Program-made: the position numbers and the translations under genes
The notes under the pieces: model-generated
Seen by the model: the letters and a program-made list of their open reading frames with translations, nothing else
Told to the model about the DNA's origin: nothing
Database searches by the model: none
NCBI GenBank assembly: GCA_020854785.1
Contig: JAHFZE010000264.1
Coordinates: forward strand, 1-6,976
Direction of reading: 5' to 3'
Length of the DNA: 6,976 nt
DNA from: Methanomethylovorans sp.
GTDB taxonomy: Archaea; Halobacteriota; Methanosarcinia; Methanosarcinales; Methanosarcinaceae
Shown: piece after piece, positions 1 through 6,188 of the stretch
Layout: the number at the start of each line of letters is the position of its first letter
How positions within the stretch are numbered: position 1 is the first letter of the stretch

Positions 1-160
1 GGAAGATGGCCAGTTCCATCTCAATGCTACTGTGTACGGAGAGTATATTGATCTCTCCAGGCATGTGTTCGATACAGAGGTCAAAGCAGCCACATACAAT
101 GATATTCAGGTGCAGCGATTAGCAGATGGCTGGGTGCTGCGGGCTACAGTTGATACCTGA
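1..160 (+). CDS. Archease, C-terminal part (cut by window edge)
   Basis: Reading from position 2, 52 codons end at a TGA at 158-160. The peptide contains GEYIDLSRH, TEVKAATYNDIQV and the ending DGWVLRATVDT. This matches the C-terminal layout of archease: a G-E-x-x-D segment, then T-E-V-K-A-x-T-Y, then a tryptophan-containing strand ending in an acidic residue close to the C-terminus. Archease is a small protein of roughly 140 residues that speeds guanylylation of the RNA ligase RtcB and makes it a multiple-turnover enzyme; in the known family, acidic residues near the C-terminus bind metal. Only about the last third is visible, so the N-terminal acidic residues cannot be checked. The next gene is rtcB, the known partner, which strongly supports the call. 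The two genes are 116 nt apart and a TATA box lies between them, so they may not be strictly co-transcribed. Confidence 0.85.
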   Translation, partial: EDGQFHLNATVYGEYIDLSRHVFDTEVKAATYNDIQVQRLADGWVLRATVDT

Positions 161-224
161 GTCACTTATGTAATTTATTCAAGTGCTCATTGAACCAATA
201 CTGTTTTACATCCCAGGCCTATAG

Positions 225-232
225 TTTATATA
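225..232 (+). promoter_or_regulatory. TATA box, probable rtcB promoter
   Basis: TTTATATA is a good match to the archaeal TATA-box consensus. Transcription would be expected to begin about 25 nt downstream, near 255, leaving a leader of about 20 nt before the ATG at 277. This position makes the upstream TTG at 190, in the same frame, an unlikely start, because it would lie ahead of the transcript. It also suggests that rtcB can be expressed independently of archease. No transcription data are available. Confidence 0.5.
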
Positions 233-276
233 TGGGATGGGAGAATCCAACAGAAGTTTCGAGGAAAGTGATATTC

Positions 277-1737
277 ATGTCTGAAGATAGTGATATTTCT
301 CTTAAGCTTAATAAGATCAATGATAATACGTGGGAGGTGCCCCGCGGATATAAGGCGGGCATGCGTGTTCCAGGACGCTTGTTCCTGTCTCCTCCACTTC
401 TTGGAATGCTGGAACAGGGTACATTGGACCAGGTGGCCAATGTAGCTGCATTGCCAGGCATACAAAAATATTCCATGGCAATGCCTGATGCACATCTGGG
501 CTATGGTTTTCCTATAGGCGGAGTTGCAGCTTTTGACAGGGAAGAAGGTGTTATCAGCCCGGGTGGTGTGGGTTTTGATATCAACTGCGGTGTAAGGCTC
601 ATCCGGTCCAACCTGAGAGAGAACGATGTGAGACCTGGCATAAAGGACCTGCTGGAAAAATTGTTCCATGCGATCCCCTCCGGTGTGGGCTCCAAGAGCC
701 GTTTGCGGGTAAATGATGACCAATTGGATGATATTTTCATCCACGGCTCGCGCTGGGCAGTGGAAAATGGCTATGGAGTACCTAAGGACGTGGAAAGGTG
801 TGAGAGTCAGGGTATGATGGAAGGCGCTCTGGTAAAACAGGTGAGTACCAAGGCACGCCAAAGGGGTAGGCCTCAGCTGGGAACTCTTGGAAGTGGTAAT
901 CATTTTCTGGAGATCCAGTACGTAGACAAGATATATGATGACAAAGCAGCTGAAGCCTTCGGTTTGCATGAGGGGCAGGTCACATTCATGATCCACTGCG
1001 GCTCTAGGGGAGCAGGACATCAGATATGTACCGATCATTTGCGCACTCTTACTCAGGCTTCACAAAAATACAAGATAGATCTTCCTGACAAGCAGCTTGC
1101 ATGTGCACCCACGGATTCTTCCGAGGCTCAGAACTATTTCGGTGCCATGGTATGTGCGGCCAACTATGCCTGGGTCAACAGGCAGGTCATAATGCACTGG
1201 GCAAGGGAAGTGTTCCAGGATTTCTTCCGTAAGGATATGGATGAACTGGGTATGGACCTGGTCTACGATGTAGCACATAATGTGGCAAAGCTCGAGGAAC
1301 ACAGAATTGACAACAAAAAGCAAGAGGTATATGTGCACAGGAAAGGTGCTACACGTGCTTTCCCTCCAGGTCATTCCGATATTCCTGTGGCATATAAAGA
1401 AGTAGGCCAGCCAGTGCTCATTCCAGGAAGCATGGGAACTGCTTCATATGTACTGCACGGCACTAATGATGCGATGGAGATAAGTTTTGGCAGTGCATGC
1501 CATGGGGCTGGCAGGGTCATGAGCAGAGCTCATGCCAAGCATGAGTTCAGAGGGGAACAGATACAGAAAGAGCTCAGTGAAAGGGGAATATCTGTTCGTG
1601 CCACGCAACCAGCACTGATAGCCGAAGAGGCTCCGGAGGTCTATAAGTCCAGCAGTGATGTGGTGGATGTTGTGCATAACCTGGGCATAGCAAGGAAAGT
1701 TGCACGTCTGATGCCTATAGGAGTTGTAAAAGGGTAA
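277..1737 (+). CDS. rtcB: tRNA-splicing ligase RtcB (3'-phosphate RNA ligase)
   Basis: RtcB joins RNA 3'-phosphate or 2',3'-cyclic phosphate ends to 5'-OH ends using GTP and Mn2+, and seals tRNA halves after intron removal. With the ATG at 277 the protein is 486 aa, close to archaeal relatives. The family signatures are present in order: MPDAHLGYGFPIGG (about 69-82), SPGGVGFDINCGVR (94-107), GSGNHF (205-210), IHCGSRG (239-245), DVAHN (331-335) and CHGAGR (408-413). D101, C104, H209, H240 and H334 correspond to the Mn2+ ligands and H409 to the histidine that carries GMP in the Pyrococcus enzyme (D95, C98, H203, H234, H329, H404); this alignment was made by eye. No intein interrupts the gene, although some archaeal rtcB genes carry one. 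The ATG at 277 is preferred over an in-frame TTG at 190 because conserved sequence starts just after it, GTGAT at 268-272 can pair with the 16S tail, and a TATA box lies at 225-232. Archease, its activator, is immediately upstream. Confidence 0.96.
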   Translation: MSEDSDISLKLNKINDNTWEVPRGYKAGMRVPGRLFLSPPLLGMLEQGTLDQVANVAALPGIQKYSMAMPDAHLGYGFPIGGVAAFDREEGVISPGGVGFDINCGVRLIRSNLRENDVRPGIKDLLEKLFHAIPSGVGSKSRLRVNDDQLDDIFIHGSRWAVENGYGVPKDVERCESQGMMEGALVKQVSTKARQRGRPQLGTLGSGNHFLEIQYVDKIYDDKAAEAFGLHEGQVTFMIHCGSRGAGHQICTDHLRTLTQASQKYKIDLPDKQLACAPTDSSEAQNYFGAMVCAANYAWVNRQVIMHWAREVFQDFFRKDMDELGMDLVYDVAHNVAKLEEHRIDNKKQEVYVHRKGATRAFPPGHSDIPVAYKEVGQPVLIPGSMGTASYVLHGTNDAMEISFGSACHGAGRVMSRAHAKHEFRGEQIQKELSERGISVRATQPALIAEEAPEVYKSSSDVVDVVHNLGIARKVARLMPIGVVKG

Positions 1738-1753
1738 GTTCATGCCATAACTA

Positions 1754-1762
1754 TTTCTTTTT
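1754..1762 (+). terminator. T-rich run, possible archaeal terminator of rtcB
   Basis: TTTCTTTTT begins 17 nt after the rtcB stop codon. Archaeal RNA polymerase commonly stops at oligo-T tracts on the non-template strand without needing a hairpin. No stem of note precedes it. The call rests on composition and position only. Confidence 0.35.
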
Positions 1763-1813
1763 ATTAAAACTCAGAAACCCACAACATCTGAAGCCGCTAA
1801 CAATCAGAAAAAA

Positions 1814-1911
1814 GAGGAAACGGGCACATTGTTTGAGGGGATGAATGGTTTGCTTGGTTACAGTTACGTTTTTCGGGTTATACAGCTTACAAGCAGTTTT
1901 CCCGTTTCCTC
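1814..1911. repeat. 98-nt element bounded by a perfect 11-bp inverted repeat; candidate structured RNA
   Basis: GAGGAAACGGG (1814-1824) is exactly complementary to CCCGTTTCCTC (1901-1911). Inside it a second nested helix can form: TGCTTG (1851-1856) with CAAGCA (1890-1895), extended by a T1850-G1896 wobble. A weak four-pair hairpin CATT/AATG (1827-1830 with 1844-1847) could form on the left side. CGGG at 1874-1877 could compete for CCCG at 1901-1904. No open reading frame of note fills it. It lies alone in the rtcB to PUA intergenic region. It does not look like a simple terminator, since the stem encloses 76 nt and no T run follows. I find no tRNA, 5S, SRP or RNase P signature, no clear C/D boxes and no convincing target-site duplication. 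It could be a small RNA, a leader structure or a remnant of a miniature element. Confidence 0.45.
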
Positions 1912-1955
1912 AAGTACTAATAAGTCATTATTATATTTAAATCTGTTTGATGCTA

Positions 1956-1965
1956 ATTATATATT
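1956..1965 (+). promoter_or_regulatory. AT-rich TATA-box candidate for the PUA gene
   Basis: The segment ATTATATATT sits in a longer AT-rich run (about 1926-1972). A start of transcription about 25 nt further on would fall near 1985-1990. That favours translation from the ATG at 2045, or possibly 2003, over the in-frame TTG at 1970 or ATG at 1979. A second AT-rich candidate, TTATATTTAA at 1931-1940, would put the start near 1960, so the choice is uncertain. Confidence 0.35.
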
Positions 1966-1981
1966 ATAATTGATAAAAATG

Positions 1982-2032
1982 ACATTGTCCCTCTTCCTTA
2001 ACATGACCGCTATCCATTTAAAAGGGACATGT
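1982..2032 (+). other. Possible leader hairpin ahead of the PUA gene
   Basis: ACATTGTCCCT (1982-1992) pairs with AGGGACATGT (2023-2032), giving ten base pairs with a single bulged T and a 30-nt loop. The hairpin would occupy most of the leader if transcription starts near 1985 and translation at 2045. Part of it overlaps the possible upstream codons of the same frame, so it could also be chance. No known riboswitch class is recognised. Confidence 0.25.
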
Positions 2033-2044
2033 AATTTAGCTGCT

Positions 2045-2536
2045 ATGCAAGATGCAGATAAGAATCTGAAAAAGGTTAGGAATATAGCCGATTATCAGTT
2101 TGGAAGAGGATGCGGAGATGCCCTTTTTCCAAATGATGTGACATTTTTGCTGTCCCGGACCAATCGTGTCAGGCAAATATTGAACAATGGACATCGCATA
2201 GCTACTGTCAGGGCAAAGGACGGTATGCTCACTTTGAGCATTGCAGGAGCTATGGTGTTACACAATGTTCTTTCTGCTCCTTCATATAGGGTGATCGTGT
2301 GTGATGATGCTGTTCCCTTTGTATCCAAAGGCAAGACCGTTTTCGCAAAACACATTCTCAGTCTGGACAAGGAGCTGCGTGCAGGTGAAGAAGTTCTTGT
2401 TGTAGATTCCTCAGACAATCTTCTTGCCACTGGTCAACTTTTACTGTCCCCTGATGAAGCATTGTCTATAGGAAGAGGACCGGCTGTTGATGTGCGTAAT
2501 GGGATCGATCAAGAGAAAGACAGACAGGATAATTAA
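2045..2536 (+). CDS. C2+PUA-domain protein, probable split C-terminal half of archaeosine tRNA-guanine transglycosylase
   Basis: With the ATG at 2045 the protein is 163 aa. Residues about 7-73 (VRNIADYQFGRG, ALFPNDVTF, LSRTNRVRQI, RIATVRAKDGMLTLS) look like the C2-type domain that precedes PUA in archaeal TGT relatives. Residues about 80-154 (YRVIVCDDAVPFVSKGKTVFAK, then LRAGEEVLVVD and LLATGQ) form a PUA RNA-binding domain with its usual GK-x-VFAK and GEEVLVVD strands. The catalytic TIM barrel of the transglycosylase is absent. In some Euryarchaeota, such as Thermoplasma, ArcTGT is encoded as two polypeptides, one catalytic and one carrying the PUA part. This gene fits the second role, helping to place tRNA for guanine exchange at position 15. 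The role is inferred from domain make-up. Upstream in-frame starts exist (TTG 1970, ATG 1979, ATG 2003), but their residues are not domain-like. No start has a strong ribosome binding site. Confidence 0.75.
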   Translation: MQDADKNLKKVRNIADYQFGRGCGDALFPNDVTFLLSRTNRVRQILNNGHRIATVRAKDGMLTLSIAGAMVLHNVLSAPSYRVIVCDDAVPFVSKGKTVFAKHILSLDKELRAGEEVLVVDSSDNLLATGQLLLSPDEALSIGRGPAVDVRNGIDQEKDRQDN

Positions 2537-2546
2537 TAATATATAC
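2533..2546 (+). promoter_or_regulatory. TATA-box candidate for the bactofilin-like gene
   Basis: TTAATAATATATAC overlaps the stop codon of the PUA gene. Transcription would begin near 2567-2570, giving a leader of about 40-75 nt depending on the true translation start. The match is to AT-rich consensus only. Confidence 0.4.
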
Positions 2547-2640
2547 ATGCCAATTTATACTATGTGTGCCGTAACCGCAGCTACAATTCACCATTCCCGG
2601 AAGTGAGATCATAGCCGAAGAAACCCTCCTTAAGACTTTC

Positions 2641-3492
2641 GTGGTCCCTGACAATACAAAGATGGAAGAGCATACTATTGTCGTGGAAGGTGATGTGATC
2701 GTCGGTAACCATTCGGATATCAAATATGGTATTCATGCCAATTCTGCCATTTTGGGTGAACGCGTAGAACTTACTGGAGATCTGGTCTGCAGCTCTGATG
2801 TACGTATAGACATCTGGTCCCGGATAGGTGGCAACGTCAAGACAAATACTGACGCTTATCTGGGAGAGTTTGTGAACATAGATGGTAAACTCATTGTCAA
2901 AGGTGATCTGGATATAGGTAATGATGTAAAGATCAACGGCGGTTTTGAGGCAAAGGGCTGGATAGTCATACGTAATCCTGTGCCTGTGATCGTGTATCTT
3001 TTTCTTTACATAAGTGAGCTTCTGCGCCTTGGAAAGGACGAAGAGGTCGAAAAGGCTCTGAATGACCTTTTTGAGGACAATTTTGAGGACATGGGTCCTG
3101 CTGCCATGATCATTCCGAATGGCTCCAACATATCCATTGATTCTATCCGTGTACCTTCTCATGCAGTGATAGGCAATGGCTGTAGGCTTGTAGGAAATAT
3201 CCGCTCCACTTCATTGGAGATGGGCAGTGACAATACTCTATATGGGAGTATAAGGACAATAGATGATATCTATCTTGGAAAGAACAATTCCATTCATGGG
3301 AATATTGTTTCCAGGGGCATGGTTCTGATCGCTGAAGGTTCTCATGTCCTGGGTGAGATCAATGCGCGCACTGTCAGGATACATGAGTCCGCAAGGGTTG
3401 ATGGTGTAATGAGAGCTTCTGAAGGTATTGTCTTTGAAAGGGAAGAAAAGAAAGAATTAAGTGACAGTCAACTGATGCAGCTTGATGTCTGA
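2641..3492 (+). CDS. Bactofilin-like (polymer-forming) beta-solenoid protein with hydrophobic central segment
   Basis: From the GTG at 2641 the product is 283 aa. Residues about 12-110 and 160-265 are built of short repeating strands with regularly spaced I/V/L and G/N/D residues (EGDVIVGN, LTGDLVC, VDGVMRASEG and similar), typical of the right-handed beta-helix of bactofilins and related solenoids. Between the two lobes lies NPVPVIVYLFLYISELLRLG (112-131), a strongly hydrophobic segment, followed by an acidic helical stretch rich in E, D and K (132-150). Bacterial bactofilins are single-lobe, shorter proteins that polymerise without nucleotide and often touch the membrane; this one is longer and two-lobed. 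It may act as a scaffold at the membrane, but this is inference. A hexapeptide acyltransferase is a less likely alternative, because no catalytic histidine motif is recognised. The start is unsettled: the frame is open upstream to 2575, and an SD-like GGAAGTGAG (2599-2607) precedes an ATA at 2611, whereas GTG 2641 and ATG 2662 lack a clear binding site. Confidence 0.7.
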   Translation: MVPDNTKMEEHTIVVEGDVIVGNHSDIKYGIHANSAILGERVELTGDLVCSSDVRIDIWSRIGGNVKTNTDAYLGEFVNIDGKLIVKGDLDIGNDVKINGGFEAKGWIVIRNPVPVIVYLFLYISELLRLGKDEEVEKALNDLFEDNFEDMGPAAMIIPNGSNISIDSIRVPSHAVIGNGCRLVGNIRSTSLEMGSDNTLYGSIRTIDDIYLGKNNSIHGNIVSRGMVLIAEGSHVLGEINARTVRIHESARVDGVMRASEGIVFEREEKKELSDSQLMQLDV

Positions 3493-3555
3493 AACGTCTT
3501 CAAGTATCACGTATCCTGCAAGTAGGTCAAATTAGCAAAATAAGGATTCAGTTAC

Positions 3556-3885
3556 ATGAACTCAAATTTACTTATTATGGTGGATGTTCTTTTGCGCGGT
3601 CTTATGGTAGTCCTTGCACTGCTGATCTGCTATGAGCTGAACAATTACAGTGCTGATGTTGTGCGCTCCCGCCTCTTTGTATCCTACAATAAGATCAAGT
3701 TCAGTTTCTACTTTCTATGCCTGAGTTTGTTGTTCTTTTTCTTTGAACCCTTGGTATCTCCATATCCTGTATCCGAAGTAGCTGGCTACAGTTACAGTTT
3801 TGCAATGTTCTTCTTCCAGTTATCTTTTGTGTTCCTGCTACACAATATCTATATCTCATTGAAACCACCACATAAGATCCTTTGA
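3556..3885 (+). CDS. Small membrane protein, three predicted transmembrane helices, unknown function
   Basis: This 109-aa protein is not recognised as a member of a named family. Three hydrophobic stretches are clear: residues about 5-27, 48-67 (including a run of five phenylalanines, FFFFF-like, near 59-63) and 78-101. The loop between the first two (28-47) carries R37, R39, K46 and K48, suggesting that it faces the cytoplasm by the positive-inside rule. The C-terminus SLKPPHKIL is basic. There is no signal peptide distinct from the first helix and no catalytic motif. GGAT at 3544-3547 could serve as a ribosome binding site 8 nt before the ATG. The gene lies 63 nt after the bactofilin-like gene with no evident TATA box between them, so the two may be co-transcribed and the protein could be a membrane partner of the solenoid protein; this is inference from position only. 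Its stop codon lies just before the argD promoter. Confidence 0.7.
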   Translation: MNSNLLIMVDVLLRGLMVVLALLICYELNNYSADVVRSRLFVSYNKIKFSFYFLCLSLLFFFFEPLVSPYPVSEVAGYSYSFAMFFFQLSFVFLLHNIYISLKPPHKIL

Positions 3886-3898
3886 CCATCGTCAGGTC

Positions 3899-3907
3899 TT
3901 TATATAT
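3899..3907 (+). promoter_or_regulatory. TATA box, argD-hisC promoter
   Basis: TTTATATAT is a strong archaeal TATA box starting 14 nt after the end of the preceding gene. The predicted start of transcription, about 25-30 nt downstream, is near 3930, leaving a leader of about 20 nt that holds the ribosome binding site at 3938-3944. A short inverted repeat (GACC 3884-3887 with GGTC 3895-3898) abuts it upstream. Confidence 0.6.
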
Positions 3908-3937
3908 TCTGACTCTACTTTACTGCCTTGTAATAAA

Positions 3938-3944
3938 AGAGGTG
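3938..3944 (+). promoter_or_regulatory. Shine-Dalgarno site deciding the argD start
   Basis: AGAGGTG pairs well with the 3' end of archaeal 16S rRNA and lies 6 nt before the ATG at 3951. This selects that ATG over the in-frame TTG at 3882, which would overlap the preceding stop codon and lie upstream of the TATA box. Confidence 0.7.
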
Positions 3945-3950
3945 TGTTCC

Positions 3951-5108
3951 ATGTCTTCCATAAACTACGAAAGCATCACACAGAAGGATGCAGCACATGT
4001 CATGCAGACATATGGGCGCCAGCAGATCGTACTTGCCAGTGGAAAAGGCGCAGTTGTCCGTGATATAAATGGTGTGGAGTACATAGACTGTGTGGCAGGC
4101 ATTGCAGTAAACAATGTTGGGCACTGTCATCCAAGAGTAGTGGAGGCTATAAGGTCCCAGGCAGAGAAGCTCATCCATGTTTCAAATCTTTATTATACGG
4201 AAGTCCAGGCCAATCTTGCCGAGGAACTGGTAAAATTAACAGGTATGGGACGCGCCTTCTTCTGTAATTCCGGTGCCGAGGCTGTGGAAGCTGCAATGAA
4301 ACTGGCTCGTGTAGTTACAGGAAAAACAGACTTTATAGCTGCAGAAAGGTCTTTCCATGGGCGTACCATGGGTTCTCTTTCAGTAACTTACAAGGAAATG
4401 TACAGGGCTCCATTCAAGCCCCTGGTGCAGGAGGAGATCTTTGTACCATACGATAATGCTGACGCCATGGAAGAAGCTATTACAGGGAATACCGCTGCCA
4501 TCATAATTGAGCCCATCCAGGGAGAGGGTGGCATCCATGTACCTTCCGAAGGTTATCTGCAGGAAATGCGTCGCATATGTGACGAACATGGTATATTACT
4601 CATCTTTGATGAGGTGCAGACAGGTTTCGGCAGGACAGGTAAATGGTTCTGTAAGGACCATTTCGGTATCCAGCCAGATATAATGTGCATGGCGAAAGCC
4701 ATGGGTGGAGGTTTTCCTATGGGTGGCATTGTTGCAAAAGAAGGCATAACCTTCAGTAAGGGCCAGCATGCTTCCACCTTTGGTGGAAATCCTCTTGCAT
4801 GTGCTGCTGCTCTTGGCTCTATTGCAGCTATTAAAGAAGATGGTCTGCTGGAGCGCACCACTGAGCTTGGCAAGTATTTCATGGATAAGCTCAGGCAAGC
4901 AGATATTCATGGTTTCAAAGAGGTTCGTGGCCGTGGACTAATGATCGGTCTGGAACTGGAGCGCAACTGCACTGAAATAGTGGACCATGCGAGGATGCAT
5001 GGAGTGTTGCTTAACATCACTTCTGAAACGGTCCTGCGTCTTGCTCCACCTCTTGTGATAACTAAGGACCAGATCGATAGGGTGGTAGAGGTAATTGAGC
5101 AGGCTTGA
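3951..5108 (+). CDS. argD: Acetylornithine aminotransferase (class III PLP aminotransferase)
   Basis: ArgD catalyses the PLP- and glutamate-dependent transamination that interconverts N-acetylglutamate 5-semialdehyde and N2-acetylornithine in arginine synthesis, in the cytosol. The 385-aa length is usual for the family. Visible signatures include the cofactor phosphate loop NSGAEA (106-111), SFHGRTMGS (134-142) with the ring-stacking FH, PIQGEGG (188-194), [14 protein letters not shown] (217-230) with D220 for the pyridine nitrogen, and [13 protein letters not shown] (247-259) with K249 as the Schiff-base lysine. [14 protein letters not shown] (275-288) and [10 protein letters not shown] (326-335) complete the pattern. 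The start with HVMQTYGRQ is typical of ArgD/AstC-type enzymes. A related activity (4-aminobutyrate, succinylornithine or LysW-lysine aminotransferase) cannot be excluded by eye, though no partner genes for those pathways are present. It has its own promoter and overlaps hisC by 14 nt, so the two should be co-transcribed. Confidence 0.9.
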   Translation: MSSINYESITQKDAAHVMQTYGRQQIVLASGKGAVVRDINGVEYIDCVAGIAVNNVGHCHPRVVEAIRSQAEKLIHVSNLYYTEVQANLAEELVKLTGMGRAFFCNSGAEAVEAAMKLARVVTGKTDFIAAERSFHGRTMGSLSVTYKEMYRAPFKPLVQEEIFVPYDNADAMEEAITGNTAAIIIEPIQGEGGIHVPSEGYLQEMRRICDEHGILLIFDEVQTGFGRTGKWFCKDHFGIQPDIMCMAKAMGGGFPMGGIVAKEGITFSKGQHASTFGGNPLACAAALGSIAAIKEDGLLERTTELGKYFMDKLRQADIHGFKEVRGRGLMIGLELERNCTEIVDHARMHGVLLNITSETVLRLAPPLVITKDQIDRVVEVIEQA

Positions 5109-6177
5109 ACTCATAGATGAGAGCATTCGTACCATTCCTGAATATGTGCCAGGCAGGTCCATAGAGGACACAGCGAAAAAATATGGCCTTGATCAGGCTT
5201 CCATTATAAAATTGGGTTCCAATGAGAATCCCTTAGGTCCTTCTCAAAAAGCGGTTGAGGCTATTTTGGAAAATGCCTGTAAGGTGCATCTCTATCCTTC
5301 AGCGGATGCAGGTGAACTAGTGGACGCCCTTAGCACTTATCTGGACATTCCAGTTTCTAATATCTGCGCCACAGGGCCGGGGATGGATGGCCTGCTGGAT
5401 AATCTTACGCGGCTTATCATTCGCGAAGGTGACGAGGTTATAATACCAATACCCACTTTCTCTTACTACGAGATAGCTGCCCGTGCAAACGGAGCTTCCG
5501 TTGTCTATGTGCAAAGGGATCAAGATCTTACCGTTGACATTGGCGCCATCCAAAAAGCAGTATCTTCCAGGACAAAAGTTATTTTTCTCTGTTCTCCCAA
5601 TAATCCATCAGGTGATGTGATACCAGAATCCCATGTACGGGTGTTGCTGGAATCTTTTCACGGTCTGGTGTTCGTAGATGAAGCTTACGTGGAATTTGCC
5701 GAGCACAGCGTCAAAAACCTTGTAATGGAATATGATAACCTGGTCGTTGGCAGGACGTTCTCTAAAATATTTGGTCTTGCCGGCTTACGTTTAGGTTATG
5801 GCATAATGCCTGCCTGGCTTAAAACAGAATATCTTAAGGTAGCGACACCTTTCAATGTAAGTCTTCTGGCATTGAAAGCTGGTGCAGCTGCTATCTCTGA
5901 CAAACAACATATTGAAAAGAGTATTGCAATGGTCAGAGAGGGACGCAAATACTTGCAGGAGCAAATACCTTTCAAGGTGTATGCCTCTATGGCAAATTTC
6001 GTACTTGTAGACGTTTCTCCGCTCCATGCCAGTGAAGTATGTGAATCCTTTCTTAAAAAAGGTATGATCGTAAGGGATTGCCGTTCTTTCAGGGGTGCGG
6101 GCAATTCTCTTATAAGGATAACTGTCGGCACACAAGAGCAAAATGCGCGCGTAGTAGAAGCATTCAGATCCTTGTAG
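5095..6177 (+). CDS. hisC: Histidinol-phosphate aminotransferase
   Basis: HisC transfers the amino group from glutamate to imidazole acetol phosphate, giving L-histidinol phosphate in histidine synthesis. The product is 360 aa, the normal size, and belongs to class I/II fold-type I PLP enzymes. Seen are [13 protein letters not shown] (38-50), the SPNNPSG loop (167-173), FVDEAYVEF (193-201) with D195 and Y198, [17 protein letters not shown] (220-236) with K224 as the PLP lysine, and R341 in RITVG for the substrate carboxylate. The loop [10 protein letters not shown] (95-104) takes the place of the usual GNGSDE-like motif. The start is TTG at 5095: an in-frame TAA (5092-5094) directly precedes it and no other usable start codon exists before conserved sequence begins. 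GGTGGT at 5081-5086 may act as the ribosome binding site. The 14-nt overlap with argD indicates translational coupling. Specificity among aromatic or histidinol phosphates is inferred from resemblance. Confidence 0.9.
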   Translation: MSRLELIDESIRTIPEYVPGRSIEDTAKKYGLDQASIIKLGSNENPLGPSQKAVEAILENACKVHLYPSADAGELVDALSTYLDIPVSNICATGPGMDGLLDNLTRLIIREGDEVIIPIPTFSYYEIAARANGASVVYVQRDQDLTVDIGAIQKAVSSRTKVIFLCSPNNPSGDVIPESHVRVLLESFHGLVFVDEAYVEFAEHSVKNLVMEYDNLVVGRTFSKIFGLAGLRLGYGIMPAWLKTEYLKVATPFNVSLLALKAGAAAISDKQHIEKSIAMVREGRKYLQEQIPFKVYASMANFVLVDVSPLHASEVCESFLKKGMIVRDCRSFRGAGNSLIRITVGTQEQNARVVEAFRSL

Positions 6178-6188
6178 AATGTCCTGTA

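Noticed and set aside
190..276. N-terminal extension of RtcB from a TTG start
   Set aside because: These 29 residues lie before conserved RtcB sequence, and part of them overlies a TATA box that fits the ATG at 277.
226..1038. Long 270-codon open frame on the minus strand inside rtcB
   Set aside because: It is antisense to a fully conserved RtcB reading frame with all active-site residues. Its translation shows no recognisable domain and is rich in cysteine and histidine scattered as expected for a shadow frame.
1857..1873. Similarity of a TACAGTTAC-plus-T-run string here to one at about 3786-3801
   Set aside because: The match is short and imperfect, and one copy lies inside a membrane-protein coding region, so it is best explained by chance.
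1825..1900. Interior of the inverted-repeat element as a box C/D or tRNA-like RNA
   Set aside because: GATGAATG only loosely resembles a C box and no paired D, C' or D' boxes are spaced correctly. No T-loop, anticodon arm or CCA-compatible acceptor stem can be drawn.
2562..2606. 14-codon upstream open frame (MCAVTAATIHHSRK) ahead of the bactofilin-like gene
   Set aside because: It has no ribosome binding site and would start at or before the predicted transcript start near 2567-2570, so it is unlikely to be translated.
2581..3162. 193-codon minus-strand open frame opposite the bactofilin-like gene
   Set aside because: The plus-strand frame has clear periodic solenoid repeats. The minus-strand translation lacks family features and follows from the repeat codon pattern.
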